The position numbers were made by a program, and so were the translations under genes. The notes beneath the pieces were generated by a model. That model was given only the letters and a program-made list of their open reading frames with translations. It did not search any database and was not told where the DNA came from. A DNA stretch of 64,000 nucleotides from Cladopsammia gracilis (taxonomy: Eukaryota; Cnidaria; Anthozoa; Scleractinia; Dendrophylliidae). The stretch is from contig JAJGOT010001034.1 in assembly GCA_022457155.1 (NCBI GenBank), positions 1-64,000 on the forward strand, written 5' to 3'. Shown here piece by piece: positions 43,201 to 54,933 of this stretch; the stretch's first letter is position 1, and each line of letters opens with the position of its first letter.

Positions 43201-44432
43201 AGGAGCGAGAAGAACCTGATGAACCTGAACCAGAGCAGGGACCCCCGCTGCTCACTCCACTCTCAGAAGATGCTGGTGAGAACACTAAATAATCGCTCAA
43301 AATTTCAGTTTCTTTTAGCTCTTGCCTTGAAAAGTGTTAAATGCATGTTTCACTGTTTTTTCATCTATCTTATCATTTGACAGAGGTCGACGGTATGCCT
43401 CCATGGACGGCACAGAAGTCCTCTACATTAGTTCCTCAGTATTCCTTATCTGTCATGCACTCAAACCAGTGGCCAGGAGCTCATGCATTTGCTGTTGAAA
43501 GGTAAGTGTCCCCAGTGTACACCTTCAAAATTATTGTACAACTTCCGATCTCTTTTCACTCGCTGTTGTGTGTCACAACATTTGAGTACTTAGTTACTTA
43601 CATTTTCCAAAATTCTTATCTTTTTATAATTTTGACAACCTTTTGTGAGATCTAATACTTTAGTTATCAAAAGATTACATAACACAAAAAGAGTGTTAAA
43701 ATCATTATGCACCAAAATTTAATGTCAATACTGTCAAGTATAATCAAGGATTGAAGTGGGTTTCATTCAACTTCTGAATAAGAAATGCTCTAAAGATTCT
43801 GCACGTCCCCAAACCATGCATCCAACTCCTGACCCTCCCCCCATGGGTAAGGCAGGTGACCATTACATATTGTGGGCTCAATGTTCACTGACCCTACCCT
43901 CTCCTCCTAGGCATCTTGCTCCACCTGCCTCCACCCACTGTGCCAAACTCTCCACCCTTCCCGCCGATCGAGCAATCAAGTGAAAATTCTACCCAAAATA
44001 TGCTAATTATTTAACACTACGCATATTCAAGGGTTAAAATGAAGCAAAACCACAATTATTTAGAGATATGAAATATATCCAATCCAAATTCAAAGTTTGC
44101 GAAAACAGTCACCCCATTGCTCCAGCCAAGTTTCTTATGTTGCAATAAGGTACAGCTGTAGCATTGGATATCAAGTAAAACTGACAAAGTTAATGGGTAT
44201 TTTCTTCAGAAAATTTGAGAACATTTATGTTGGCTGGGGCCAGAAATTCAGTGCAGAGAACTACAGCCCACCTGCCCCTCCCCCACCACAAGAGGAGTTC
44301 CCCAGCGGACCTGAGATCACTGAGGCTGAAGACCCATCTGTGGAGGAGGAGAAGGCTCTAAAGGCCGCACAACAAGAAGCAATGGAAGCAGCAGAGGAAG
44401 AGGAAGAGGAAGATGATGATGAGGATGATTAG
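37279..44432 (+). CDS. RSPH4A: Radial spoke head protein 4/6 homologue
   Basis: Fourteen exons join in phase to 536 residues: 37279-37379, 37505-37566, 37688-37755, 38891-38950, 39195-39405, 40404-40522, 40662-40692, 41298-41417, 41914-42011, 42188-42329, 42767-42876, 43128-43275, 43384-43501 and 44210-44432. Family marks: [139 protein letters not shown]. The protein forms the head of radial spokes in motile 9+2 cilia. The tail is strongly acidic. Intron 2 has a GC donor (GCAG|GCAAGT at 37567). RSPH4A and RSPH6A cannot be separated by eye; a pre-duplication orthologue of both is likely. AATAAA follows at about 44655. Confidence 0.94.
38351..38719. mobile_element. MITE with ACTGTT duplication and GTCTCGG array
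   Basis: Ends AGGGGTGGCGAATGGTA and TACCATTCGCCACCCCT are inverted repeats; ACTGTT flanks both sides (38345-38350, 38720-38725). The interior is a degenerate array of GTCTCGG/TCTCGGA on one strand. RSPH4A intron 3. Confidence 0.85.
39487..39950. mobile_element. MITE-like repeat (GGGGGGTACTC ends)
   Basis: Left end TGGGGGGTACTCTCATATATG and right end GAGTATTCCCCCCGGG are inverted; the interior contains repeated GTCTAGTATAGGG/GGGTAGGGTAGGG. A scrap of the same end is at 26800-26842. RSPH4A intron 5. Confidence 0.6.
39986..40345. mobile_element. Long-armed foldback element, TA target (mariner-type)
   Basis: Ends CAGTGGATTCAGGTTGAGCG and its reverse complement are flanked by TA. The arms run about 150 bp with few mismatches (CATTGTGAGGCAAAATGACAG, GACGTTCTGTCTGGGAAA, CTAGCGATCC) around a short centre near 40165. 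Non-coding. RSPH4A intron 5, close to exon 6. Confidence 0.8.
42613..42645. repeat. Poly-C tract (G4/i-motif potential)
   Basis: Runs of 13, 6 and 11 or more C separated by single T in RSPH4A intron 10. The minus strand would be G-quadruplex-forming. Other long C or G runs lie at about 16981-17002, 26822-26842, 28771-28792, 37877-37890 and 48790-48808. Confidence 0.8.
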
Positions 44433-45209
44433 TTCCATAGGATTGAATATATATTATTTTTAACACTTGTCTTGAGTTGAAAATCAAGCACTTCACTTTA
44501 GCTTTGATTTTAGTGTACATATCCTTGAAACACTTGAAGCTCCTGTATAAAATTCAACAACTTCAAAAATACTGTGCAATGCAACTTGACCAACTATTTC
44601 TCATTTTTTTTTTTTTTTTTTTTTGCATAAGGTATACTTGTGTGCATAACTTGAAATAAAATAAAAACAATGTATATATTTTTCAAATACAAATTCTCTT
44701 GACTCATCATCGTCTACCAGTTGTATTATCTTTTTTTGTTAGTTATTTATGCAACTCTTTGCAGGTCTTTTCTGAACAACTACAGAAAAAGATATACAAT
44801 CAATACTAAAATTTGTTTCTTGGACAACTTTATTCATAAAACAAGTCCAGGTTAGTATGGTGAAGAGGTGAACGATTATTTCATGTACATTATTATGTAT
44901 CATACAAAACAAAAACTGTTGTAGAAGATTTTAAAAAGGTCCTACATTAAAACTGGTGTTTACAAGAGTGTTCTGTTACTTAGGAATTAATATCACACTC
45001 CTGTACATGATGGAAATAAAAATAAAACAGTGAAAAAGTGAAGTTTTACATTGCCCCCATACACTGGGCAGTCATCTCTGTTCTATTACACAAACGTAGA
45101 TCTAAATACATGGAGTGTTCACAGCTTCTAACTCCCTTGTGCTCATAACAATAAATATGAGTTTATTGCTAATCATAGTAAGCTTCGACATAACCAATCA
45201 TTGCAAAGT
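44433..45209. other. Tail-to-tail region RSPH4A / EIF4A3
   Basis: RSPH4A 3' UTR with AATAAA near 44655, a T-run near 44607-44625, then the EIF4A3 3' UTR on the other strand, whose AATAAA (TTTATT on +) is at about 44829. The two predicted transcript ends are about 150 bp apart. No other gene. Confidence 0.6.
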
Positions 45210-48200
45210 TTAAATGAGATCACCCACTGAAAGAAAGCAAACAGACAAAATGATTCAGTATAACATGAGTGGTGCAACAACACTGACAAGCATAATTTTG
45301 GGTTCTTGAAGTCTGAGTTTGAGTATAAGACTGAGGACCAGTATGCACTTGAGTTTAAAAAGTCATATTCATCCTCCATCTCATACTCGTTGTCCAATCT
45401 GAAGCAGGGTTTGTTATAGAGTAGGTGTCAGAGGTAACTGAAACAGGAAGCTACCTGGGAAATTTTTTCATAAGGATTTTAGTGAAAATCAAGACAAAGA
45501 AGGCAGCCATTTCCAAATAACATAAAGACGCATCTGTATGAAACCAATGTTAAAGGTTGCTAAATTTCTTGAAGAAGAAACCTACCATTCATGGGCATTT
45601 CATCAATCTGTGTACTGTAGTACTGTTCAATGTCGCGTAAGATTCTGATGTCATCTGACTTCACAAAGTTGATGGCAACACCTTTGCGGCCAAACCGACC
45701 TGAACGGCCAATCCTAAAATTAAAATACAACAAATTAGATGACCCACCCAGATAATGATGAAAAACACTGCTTTTTGTTGGGAAAAATCCTGCATACTCA
45801 TGTTAGCAAGGATCAACTACAAATGTCGACAGAAGAACTACAACCAAACTCAGAGTGTCGGTATTAAGTGGGTTCACACAATTGACATAATTATTGGATT
45901 TGTACAATTCTGCTCATAATTTCAAAACATCTTCAATTTGAAATTACCCAATTACACCTTGAATTCTCTTCCACTCTGTCCAATTATTATAATTACTAAT
46001 TACGTTTCAAATGACAGTGCTCATACCTGTGAATGTACAGTTCACGGTTGTTGGGCAGGTCGTAGTTGATAACAAGAGACACTTGTTGAACATCAATACC
46101 TCTGGCCCACACATCTGTTGAAATCAGCACCCGACTGAAGACGAAAGAAAATGAAACAGGAGTATACATATCTGCAAACCTTGAAACCGAATGTGATTGG
46201 TTTTAAGAGTATCATGTTCAGGGACTCCTAGACTACAAGTGCCAGTCCCTCGTTTCTCTCAGGAAGAGTCGAGTGGGCGATCATGCAGTGTAGTGTATCA
46301 GTCTACAAGGCATGGAGACAAAGAGAAAATGAGCTTATCTTCCCTCTGCCTCCACACATCGTTTCTCCTTGCAGGAGATGGTTTTTAAATGCACTAGCAT
46401 GATTGCCGCCCACTCGACTATCCCTGAAAGATATGAGGAACTTCTTGTGGGCTAAGGAACTCCAGAATGTCGGTGATTGGGTAAACAGGGCTTTGAGGTA
46501 AGAAACTAACTAAACTATGGTTCACACCAAACAAAGTGGTAGTATTAGTGACGTGGTCAAAAGGCAGGATTCTGCAAAGCTAACCTCTGGCCAGATCTGA
46601 ACTCTTTCATAATGGCATCTCTTTCTTTCTGTGGCATGTCGCCGTGCATGGCTGACACTGTGAAGTTAGCTTCTCTCATCTTCTCTGTAAGCCAGTCAAC
46701 CTAAAAAAAATCCCTTGTGTAAGATGGGCATGTACATGTATACCTGGGCTAGTTTCAAGAAAGTGACAATATTTTAAGCAAAATAAAATACGCATTTTGG
46801 GCATCCTACTGATGAACAGTTACGAAATTCAGATATATTTAGTAGCCACATTTATTTGACGTCTGTCCCCTTTGAATTTGAATATAGGGGATATTGTCAT
46901 TGCTATTAGTTGAGCCTATAATCTATTATACCAGGAAATCTTGACCTGTGCAACATAATCACAACCGTAACAATCAAAGGACTCTAAGAGCCAACTTGTG
47001 AATACAAAACAGCGTAGGGTAAAGTCCACTTACATGTATTTTACCTTACAGAATTTGATCAAAACATCTTTGTCTTAAAAGTGACATAAATATGCATTAT
47101 GTGAAATGAGACTGTCAGGACGTTTGAATGACGAAATAACACTGGTAAATTTTAAAAAAAGTTTAATATTTAACAGTAATACACAGGGGAATTAAAAAAG
47201 TTTATAAATGATGGAACGAGTGAAAATCTGCATATCTGTTCCTGTATAAAAAGGTAAAGTCGCACTCGGGCCACGATGGCCCACACGGCCGGAGCTTAAC
47301 CCGGTTTCCGTAGCATGAAGAAACTAGGAATATTGCTACTCCCCCCTGGATGGGATGCTAGTCCATCGCAGGGTTACCCCCAGCATTTTGTCGCCGGTAC
47401 CCATTTATACACCTGGGTGGAGAGAGACAGTGTGGAGTAAAGTTTCTTGTCTAAGGAAACAACACGACGGCAGAGACCAGGCTTCGAACCAGCGACCTTC
47501 AGGTTGAAAGTCAGACGCGCTAACCACTAAACCACCGTGCCGCCCACCAATGTATATCTTGCTCAACACTTTACATAATCACAAGATAAAAACAAGGGCT
47601 GTAGACTTTGTTCCACATTTTTATGCCTAAATGCAACCAACCTTTCTCTTGGTGTTGCAGAATATCACTGCCTGTGTGATGGTGAGTGTGTCGTACAAAT
47701 CACACAGTGTGTCAAACTTCCATTCCTCTCGTTCAACAGCCACAAAGAACTGTTTGATGCCTTCCAATGTCAATTCATCACTAAGAAAAACAGGACAAAG
47801 ATGGTAAATTACAAAATTCAACTCAATTTTTGCCTCTAAGAGAAAACAGGTTGAAACATAACTTTGGTTTCTTTTTTTCACTGCTGTCAGTCATTGTAGC
47901 GACATGAATTCTGTTCAGATGAAGGTCAAATTCATTAGTCATGATTTATTTTATTAGCTATGCCAAAACAAAATTTGTGGATTTTGATCCATTTTCCCTG
48001 TAACTGTTTTTAGGGCTCAAATAGTCATTGTTCCAGTTACATTTTTGATTGACAGCAGTGCAAAATGCAAACATCGACTTCAGATTTCATCTGTTATGAT
48101 GAGAAAATGACAAAAAATCTTAAGGTTTTTATTATTAATTACCGTTTCACCAGAATCCTGATAGGGTCTGTCATGAACTTCTCTGTCATTTCTAGGATGT

Positions 48201-51200
48201 CATGTGGAAGGGTTGCACTTAACAGAACAACCTAAAAACAAACAAATTATAGCAATCAATAAATAATGTATTAGGGCCTGTTTACATGGAAGATGGATCA
48301 TGTTAGCACTGTGATCATCTTGGCAGGCAGATTATTTAAGTGCAACATGGTTTCTGCTGTCGGCTGTGTACATGCGAAGCGTTGCATGGCACTAGAATGA
48401 CTCAAGCTGAAAGGTTGGGTGATCCTAGTGCTATCACCAAGTTCTTTACAAAAAATAACTTGCCTGAGTTGCAGGAGGGAGATATCTGTAAACATCATAA
48501 ATCTGCTCCTTGAAACCTGAAAAGAACAAAGTACAAGGCTTAACAAGAGACTATAATAGATCAGATAATTCACTTGATCATCAAATGTTTACCTTTGTTT
48601 AGCATCTCGTCTGCTTCATCCAACACTAGCAATTTAATTGATCGGGTTCTCAAGTTCCGTCTTCTGATCATGTCTATAAATTGAAGGTATAATACAAGGT
48701 TATGTAATTAAAGTTGCACATGCACAAGCCACAGTTTGCCCACATGGGCAGAGCTTTATCTTTTTTTCCAAAAGCATTGTCACCATAGCCCCCCCCCCCC
48801 CCCCCCCCTCCCCACACTGTTCAAACAGTTTACAGGTAGATCAAAAAGTGTAAATGGAAAGCTTACCAAAAACTCTTCCAGGTGTTCCAGACACAACATG
48901 CTGTCCATAATCAAGTTTTCTGATGTCCTCTCCAACATTTGTTCCTCCGATACAAGCATGACACTGAATGCTCATGTAGTCACCAAGAGCGAGAATAACC
49001 TGTAAAAATTAATATTTTGAGTCATAAAGTCTCTGGAAGAATTGCTAGCGTGTGGCTGTGCATTCATGAACAAGCTATCAAGCAGTACTTTATTATTATT
49101 TTATTTTACTTATAACTTTCACTTTGTCGTGTACTCTCAAATCAGATTGTGCATTTCAACACCATAGTTCTGTCCCGAAAGATGGTTAAATTAATGCAAT
49201 TCATCACATCTGAAGAGTTACACAAATAAGAGGTTTGACAGTGCGGGTAAAAACTGTATCAAAACATGCAAAATTTAAGGCCTTTTCAATACTAAGCTCA
49301 GAATAGAATTCTCTTAACTACCTTCAATCCAGTGGAACCCCACCCTTAGACCACTTTTTGGGGGGATGAAAAAATACTCATTCTCTATTTTCGAATTGCC
49401 CATAATACACTTTGTTTGCCCCCAAATTTTGCATAAACTATCGTTTATAAATACTCTTAGGAGGACTGCATATTCCCAAGAGCATTTCAAAACAATAGTT
49501 TATTCAAAATTTTGGGGGCAAACAAGTGTATTATGGGCAATTCAAAAATAGAGAATTCAGTCATTTTCCCATCTAAATCAAAACTATGACTTTCTGTACA
49601 ACAGTCCAATGTTCTAACCACTGAAATATGAGAGACTTGCCACAAGTCATTTACTAGGTTCATATATTTCATGTGTCCTGTATATACTGCTAGGGTCAGC
49701 AATGTTGAAAGCGTCAAGCGTAGTGATAAGTAAAGAAAGATGGTAAATTTTTAAGCTCGGTAATGAAATGAGAGAGAGATGTAAAGTTTATCATGTCACA
49801 AGGTCAAAGGTTTGATTCCTGTCGGGGCTAAGATGTTTTTCTTTGTCCCACTGTGACCCTCAGGACATGATTAACATTACATCTTCATCAAACAACTTAC
49901 TTCAATTAATTTACCTTTTGTATCTGTTGAGCAAGTTCACGTGTCGGAGACATGATGAGAGCCTGGGTTTCTCTTGTCTGTTGGCAACAGAAAGCAAGAA
50001 TAAAATATTGTTCATAATGAGCAACTGCCAGATAACAAACTAAACCATACAAACACCTTAAATCAAGGCTATTTAGCAATTAAGTTAATTAGTGACATGC
50101 ATTACTATGATGTGTAGTTGGAAAAATATCCACCCAGTATATTCAAAATTAGTTAAACAGACATATAATTACCACTGCAATAGTGTGTTTTTCCAATAAC
50201 CGTGCGAATTCTCACGCACTGATTGGCTAATTTTTATTTTCAATAAGAGTACAGACGGATAAAACGATAAAACTGACACCATAAGCGAAGGGTTTTCCAA
50301 ACTTTTCAGCGCCGTGTTTTTCGTGGCAGAATTCTTTCACAAAACCAGAATTGTTCAATGAGAAAATCATCCAAAATAGATGAGATGAACCTCAAGAAAC
50401 TAAACCACAACTTTAAAGCGGAAAGATGAAGATGTTTGTTGAGAATCCAGACCTGAAGATTGGCAGTGAGCAGGATTATAGCGCTGTCGCTGAAAGAAGC
50501 TTTACTGGAGGTGAACTGAACCGTGTTTCAATGGATTATTTGAGAACAATTTTAACCGGAATAAAGGTTAGTTTCAAAATTCCAATTTTTCTATGTGTTT
50601 CTGACTTACTCTACTCAAACTTATAATTTACGAGCCCGTGTTTCTCCGAATTATGGCGTTGAAAGTCTGGTTTTATGGCAATCTCATCTTCCATCTCCTT
50701 CCTTCGTTTCAACATCAGTTTTGGCGTTTTGTTATTGTAAAAAACAAATTGACGTCAGTTTTTTATGCGTCTGTCCTCTTATTGATGATAAATTTCGTCA
50801 TAACATTGTCAAAGTTTGCTGTTGATCCACTTGCCTGCGGCTCGTGGATCCACAGCACTCTGACAATGTTATGACGAAATTTATCATCAATAAGAATTTC
50901 CTACACTGGAAATCATTTTGAGTGAAAAGCACTTTGCAGTTACTCTGACATATTTTAACTCCATGTACCAATGTTTCCTTAAATACTAATTTATGCATTT
51001 TCAGAATGTATTGCAAATCTTACAAACCTGTATGTCTATTGACTGAAGCACAGATATGGAGAGGGTAGCTGTTTTTCCTGTACCAGATTGAGCCCTGGAA
51101 TTACACAACATGATCATATGGTCAAAGATAGCTTGCAGTTAATATATTTATTCTTGAAAATATCAATATTACAGGCAAAAATACAAAGATAAACGACAGT

Positions 51201-51640
51201 TTTAAAACCAAGAGAACCGCATTAAGAACTTAAACAGCAAGACAAGCGTCTACCAAATTTATGACAGAACTTAAACATAAACAGATCGAGCATAGTCTTT
51301 TCAAATGTAACAAAACACTCACTGTGCAATAACATCCCTTCCTTTTATAATCGGTTTAATAGCACGCTGTTGAATGGCCGACGGTTTCTCGAAACCTAGA
51401 ATAAAACAAAGTCATTTATAAACGATAGAATAATCCCTGAAACACATGCAAAATTCCATGGCGTCATTTGTGATTCTCATTTCACGCTGACGTACCGTAA
51501 GCGTAAACGCCTCGAAGCAAGTCTTCTCGGAGTCTTAACTGATCAAAAGTTGGTACAACGTCAACCTCTTCTGATGTTTCGAATTCGATCTTGGTTGGAT
51601 CTTCATCCTCGTCCGCTACAACTTTTCTTTTACGAGACAT
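45210..51640 (-). CDS. EIF4A3: Eukaryotic initiation factor 4A-III, DEAD-box helicase of the exon junction complex
   Basis: Thirteen minus-strand exons close in frame at 403 residues: 51496-51640, 51323-51395, 51028-51094, 49915-49977, 48867-48999, 48593-48673, 48464-48516, 48143-48231, 47642-47780, 46585-46700, 46027-46134, 45586-45713 and 45210-45226. Helicase motifs are all present: Q motif ([13 protein letters not shown]), [24 protein letters not shown] (VLDEADEML), SAT, ARGID and [10 protein letters not shown]. The N-terminus ([12 protein letters not shown]) and C-terminus ([14 protein letters not shown], then VGDLI) identify eIF4A3 rather than eIF4A1/2. It clamps RNA in the exon junction complex for splicing-coupled decay and localisation. 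The last coding exon has only 17 nt. The intron after 48464 uses a GC donor (CAG|GCAAGT). Confidence 0.96.
47254..47545 (-). repeat. tRNA-derived SINE in an EIF4A3 intron
   Basis: Minus-strand copy of the SINE at 57456-57757: GGCGGCACGGTGGTTTAGTGG (A box), CGACCTTCAGGTTG, GGTTCGAAGCCTGG (B box), body ACCCAGGTGTATAAATGGGTACCGGCG, and GGATGGGACTAGCATCCCATCC-type sequence. About 90% alike by eye. Confidence 0.85.
49137..49213 (-). repeat. Dispersed 70-bp repeat
   Basis: AACACCATAGTTCTGTCCCGAAAGATGGTTAAATTAATGC is the reverse complement of segments at about 56570-56650 and 57085-57158 (AACCATCTTTCGGGACAGAA). Three copies in the window; possibly one end of a larger element. EIF4A3 intron. Confidence 0.6.
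49560..49860. repeat. SINE-like tandem, related to 10790-11025
   Basis: Minus-strand A-box-like sequence at about 49600-49635 (TTTCAGTGGTTAGAACATTGG), shared block TTTACTAGGTTCATATATTTC at about 49650, shared block GGTAATGAAATGAGAGAGAGATG at about 49760, and a plus-strand B-box-like GGTTTGATTCC at about 49808. The rearranged order suggests two partial units. EIF4A3 intron. Confidence 0.5.
50160..50900. mobile_element. Foldback with 35-bp arms and unidentified open frame
   Basis: Arms 50778-50815 and 50860-50894 (CTTATTGATGATAAATTTCG...) are inverted repeats around GGATCCAC...GTGGATCC. To the left is a ~400-bp stretch starting ATAACCGTGCGAATTCTCACGCACTGATTGG with a short frame at 50426-50626 ([20 protein letters not shown]...), which could be a remnant of a transposon protein; I do not recognise it. 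EIF4A3 intron. Confidence 0.5.
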
Positions 51641-51788
51641 GGTTTTCACGTTTTTGATCGAGCGTGCGAAGAGAGAAGGAGCTTAGTAACCGCGCCTGTT
51701 TAAACGTCATGAAAAGCATCATGGGATGGCAAATGCAAGCTCGTACCCAGTTCTCGCTCGAGATTAGACACATTGTCCTTGTCACAAA
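51641..51788. promoter_or_regulatory. EIF4A3 upstream region
   Basis: 148 bp between the EIF4A3 start codon and the LAMTOR4-like copy. It is GC-richer than its surroundings and presumably carries the EIF4A3 promoter or 5' UTR. No defined motif is claimed. Confidence 0.4.
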
Positions 51789-52047
51789 ATGGCCACTCTT
51801 TCTCTGCACGGTTTGGACAAAATATCTCGAGATCAGTTCTGATAGAGCTGTGCTTGCTTCATCCGGTGACTTTGAGAATGATGAGAACATTGCAGGAGCC
51901 TTAACAAAGATGCTGCAAGCGCCTGCCAAGATTCCAAACTCTGGGGATCAGGACCTTCAACAGAATGTCTTTGTATTTTGGAGATAATTTTTCACCCTCA
52001 TGGCTACGTACATACAGTGGCAAATCAAAGAATACCAGAGGCAGTAA
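51789..52047 (+). pseudogene. LAMTOR4: Decayed LAMTOR4 (Ragulator subunit) copy
   Basis: The start ATGGCCACTCTT reads MATLSLHGLDKISRDQ, then meets TGA. In another frame the sequence continues SDRAVLASSGDFENDENIAG and ALTKMLQAPAKIP, clearly the LAMTOR4 roadblock-type core. The following pieces, FNRMSLYFGDNF and FTLMAT, lie in two further frame positions. A conserved stretch of about seven residues between DQ and DRAV is missing. So at least three frame changes interrupt one recognisable protein, and no introns separate the parts. It is best read as a processed, decayed copy; a very short unusual-intron gene is less likely. It begins 148 bp from EIF4A3 in divergent orientation. Confidence 0.75.
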
Positions 52048-54933
52048 ATAATGGACAGTGAAGAAAACAAAATTAGTGGCTTGCTTGAAAATAAGAAAAA
52101 TGCCAACATATTTGTATTTCAAAAGATTTAATAATTTATAAGATACACTTGGCAATGCAAGCTCCACTGATCCTAGTTTGATTAAGAGTAGATTATGGAG
52201 TCTATTCGTTGCTTTTTTTTTCCTGGCCAATCAGCAGGCTAGATGACTCTGGCAGGTTCAGATTTGTTGAGCATGAGCCAATTGAGATTTGAGCGAATCA
52301 GATCTGAATATAATAAATTCTGAGTCTGCACAGAAAAAATTTTAAATTGGAACCGGCCAGAATCTGTGATGTGTGGCACAGTGGCAAAAAGGATCGGGGC
52401 TCTGTGTATGAGAATGGGGCAATGTCGAAAATAGTGAAAGGATCTGAAGAACATGCAATGCTTAAAAATGTGAGAGGTCCTGTCCCTTCATCAATTGGAT
52501 TACACCTTACTGTGTATGGTACCGGCATGTGTCGTTACACAGTTTCGTTCACATTCATTTGGTGTTCAGAGCAGCTCATCTGATACATGTGCATCTTGAA
52601 TACCCAAAAGAGTCTGAACAAGACTTTGGCAAAAGACAAAGGTGCCACACCTCTTTAAAACAAAGAAAAGCATCATGGGATTAAATTCTGGCTCTGAAAC
52701 ATTAAACCAAGCTTGACTCTAACCAGGGAGTGTGTAGATCGCGGTAAACTGGGACATTGTCAGTCACTGAAAGGCAAATTATATGACAGGTTAAGAAAAG
52801 GAATTCAGAAAGTAATTCAGAGAATATTAAGCACATCAAGCAATACAGAAGATATAGTTCTTGATTAAAATTAAATAATGTGGTATCATTGTGAAGTAAG
52901 TGCTGAATGGTACTTATAAATAGCACAAAATAATATTCATTACTTTCTTAGATCAGTTTTATCCATCACTGAATATTCTTTGAACTCAATTTCTTTATTA
53001 CCATTAATATTTGATGAGGAACGTTTTTTCCTTTTAGCCAGCTGCTTTCAGGTATTTCATTGCAGAATTATGCCACCTGTAAATGCTTTACATGATGCTT
53101 AGAAACAGAATGTCGTTGTGTTATAAAAACAGGATGTTTAACAGGTAGTGTTTCTTTTAGAAAAGGGATCCTTTTCATCCCTTCATCTCCACAAATTGAA
53201 AAGGCTCACTTTTTGTCTAAACAACAAGCTTCCAAATGTGACACCTGAATATATTTCACCCTTCAAGAATTTCTCTGTGACTGAGTAAGCCATGTTAAAT
53301 CTAACTGCTAGAAAGACAAGTCTTTCAAACATATACTGCTTCTTGACAACAATGAATGTGCATCATGTTGTGTATTTATTAGTAATGTGTGCCACCACAC
53401 AAGAAACTGTTTTGGATGTGAATAGTTTGTCATGTAGGACACAAAACATGACATGATCCTCACAACATTCAAGTTGTCATGTCTGTGTAAATAACAATTC
53501 TGGTCTTGCATGCAGTGAGATGAAAAAAATTGGGTTCAATAGAAGAGCTTGTAAATCACAGAAAAACATTCTGTCTTGAATTGCAGTGTCTCCTCTTGAC
53601 ACCAAAGAGATGGTTGAAATTCAGTATAAGAAACATACCATGTTTCATCCTATTGGTCATTTCAACATGAATTTTTATGCAAAGCCACAAAAAAGGAAAA
53701 GATTGAAAGAGGAAATTTAAATTTAAATTAGAATAGACAAAAAGCTTCACTGTAAACCACATTTAAAAGATTGACAAACTTTTAATTTTTCAAGCAGTTT
53801 GCTAAAAGAATCATATTTTATGCAAACTTATTATTCAAACAGTGAACCTTGAAAGTTTTAAATACATGTAACTAAATACTTCTGTTTGTACAAGCGGGCC
53901 TTTCACAAAGACCTGGATCAGTTTATTTAACCTCTTTAATTCAGACATGATGTTTCAACATGTTTCTCCACACTATTTAACACATAGTCAAACAGAATAG
54001 GTGAGGAGAATAAAGCAATTTATCAACTCACAGACAAATGTATTAAATGTGTATACCAAAACATTTTCAAAGCCAATATTGCCAGAAATATAACTCGGAA
54101 AGTCATATTTTCAGGTTTGTTTCTGAAACAGTTTAAGATGTCCATTGTCAAAGACACAATAGAAAATGCTTTTAATATGTGTTCCTGTTGGCAGCAGCTA
54201 CCCAAACATACATGAAAGTTTACCTGTTTCCGGACAAAAAGTCATTAACAACCAGTAGATTGATCTGCATAACAAAACATATATTTACATATTCGATGAA
54301 AAGCTTACAGGTGGCAAGAAATGTTGTGTCCAAAGGTTCAAGATGGGACTGAATAATCCAAGTTTTCCTCTATTTTTACGGAGAAAATAAGTTATCACCC
54401 TTCTTGATAGTTAATCATGAATTTATTAAGAAAATCTTATGTGATATCTTAAATGTAAGTTCCTATTATAGATATTATACCTTGCAAGGACGTTTTTTTT
54501 TTTTTTCAACTGTATTCTGAAAACAAAACATTTTCCTGTTTGCAAAATTATAAATTTATTATTCTCAATATTCTGGCACAAAACAAAATTACACGGACGT
54601 ATGTATTTTGCCTTTAAAGAAATAAAGTATTTCAATAAAGATTACAGGTGAAATTTAAGCATCTCTATTCACACAAATGGCTCAAGAATGAAACATTTTA
54701 TAACACAGCCTTTTCTAAATTTGAATCCGTAATAAATTATTTATTTCATAATACTGATTTTTTTCCACGTGTCGCAAGAAATCAAGCTTATAGAAAATGG
54801 AAAAGAAAGCATTTTTTTTAAACTTTGACAAAAAAAATATTTCGGTCATAATTTATATTGGTTCGAAACCGTGGCATGTTAATTTATGAAATTGAAAGGA
54901 AGACTGTGAAAAGAGTTTTTCCACTTTTAAAAG
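52048..54933. other. Intergenic between LAMTOR4 remnant and FBXL gene
   Basis: AT-rich. A 237-bp open frame at 52347-52583 has no recognisable domain. The phrase AAAGCATCATGGGAT occurs at 51712 and 52667. The FBXL 3' UTR probably occupies the right part (AATAAATTATTTATTT near 54730 offers poly-A signals on the minus strand). Nothing else supported. Confidence 0.45.

Noticed and set aside
50426..50626. 66-residue frame as a conserved gene
   Set aside because: No family recognised and it lies in repeat-rich EIF4A3 intron; kept only as a note.
51664..51987. 107-residue plus-strand frame as a real gene
   Set aside because: Its second half matches LAMTOR4 but its first half is out of the proper frame; the region is a frameshifted copy.
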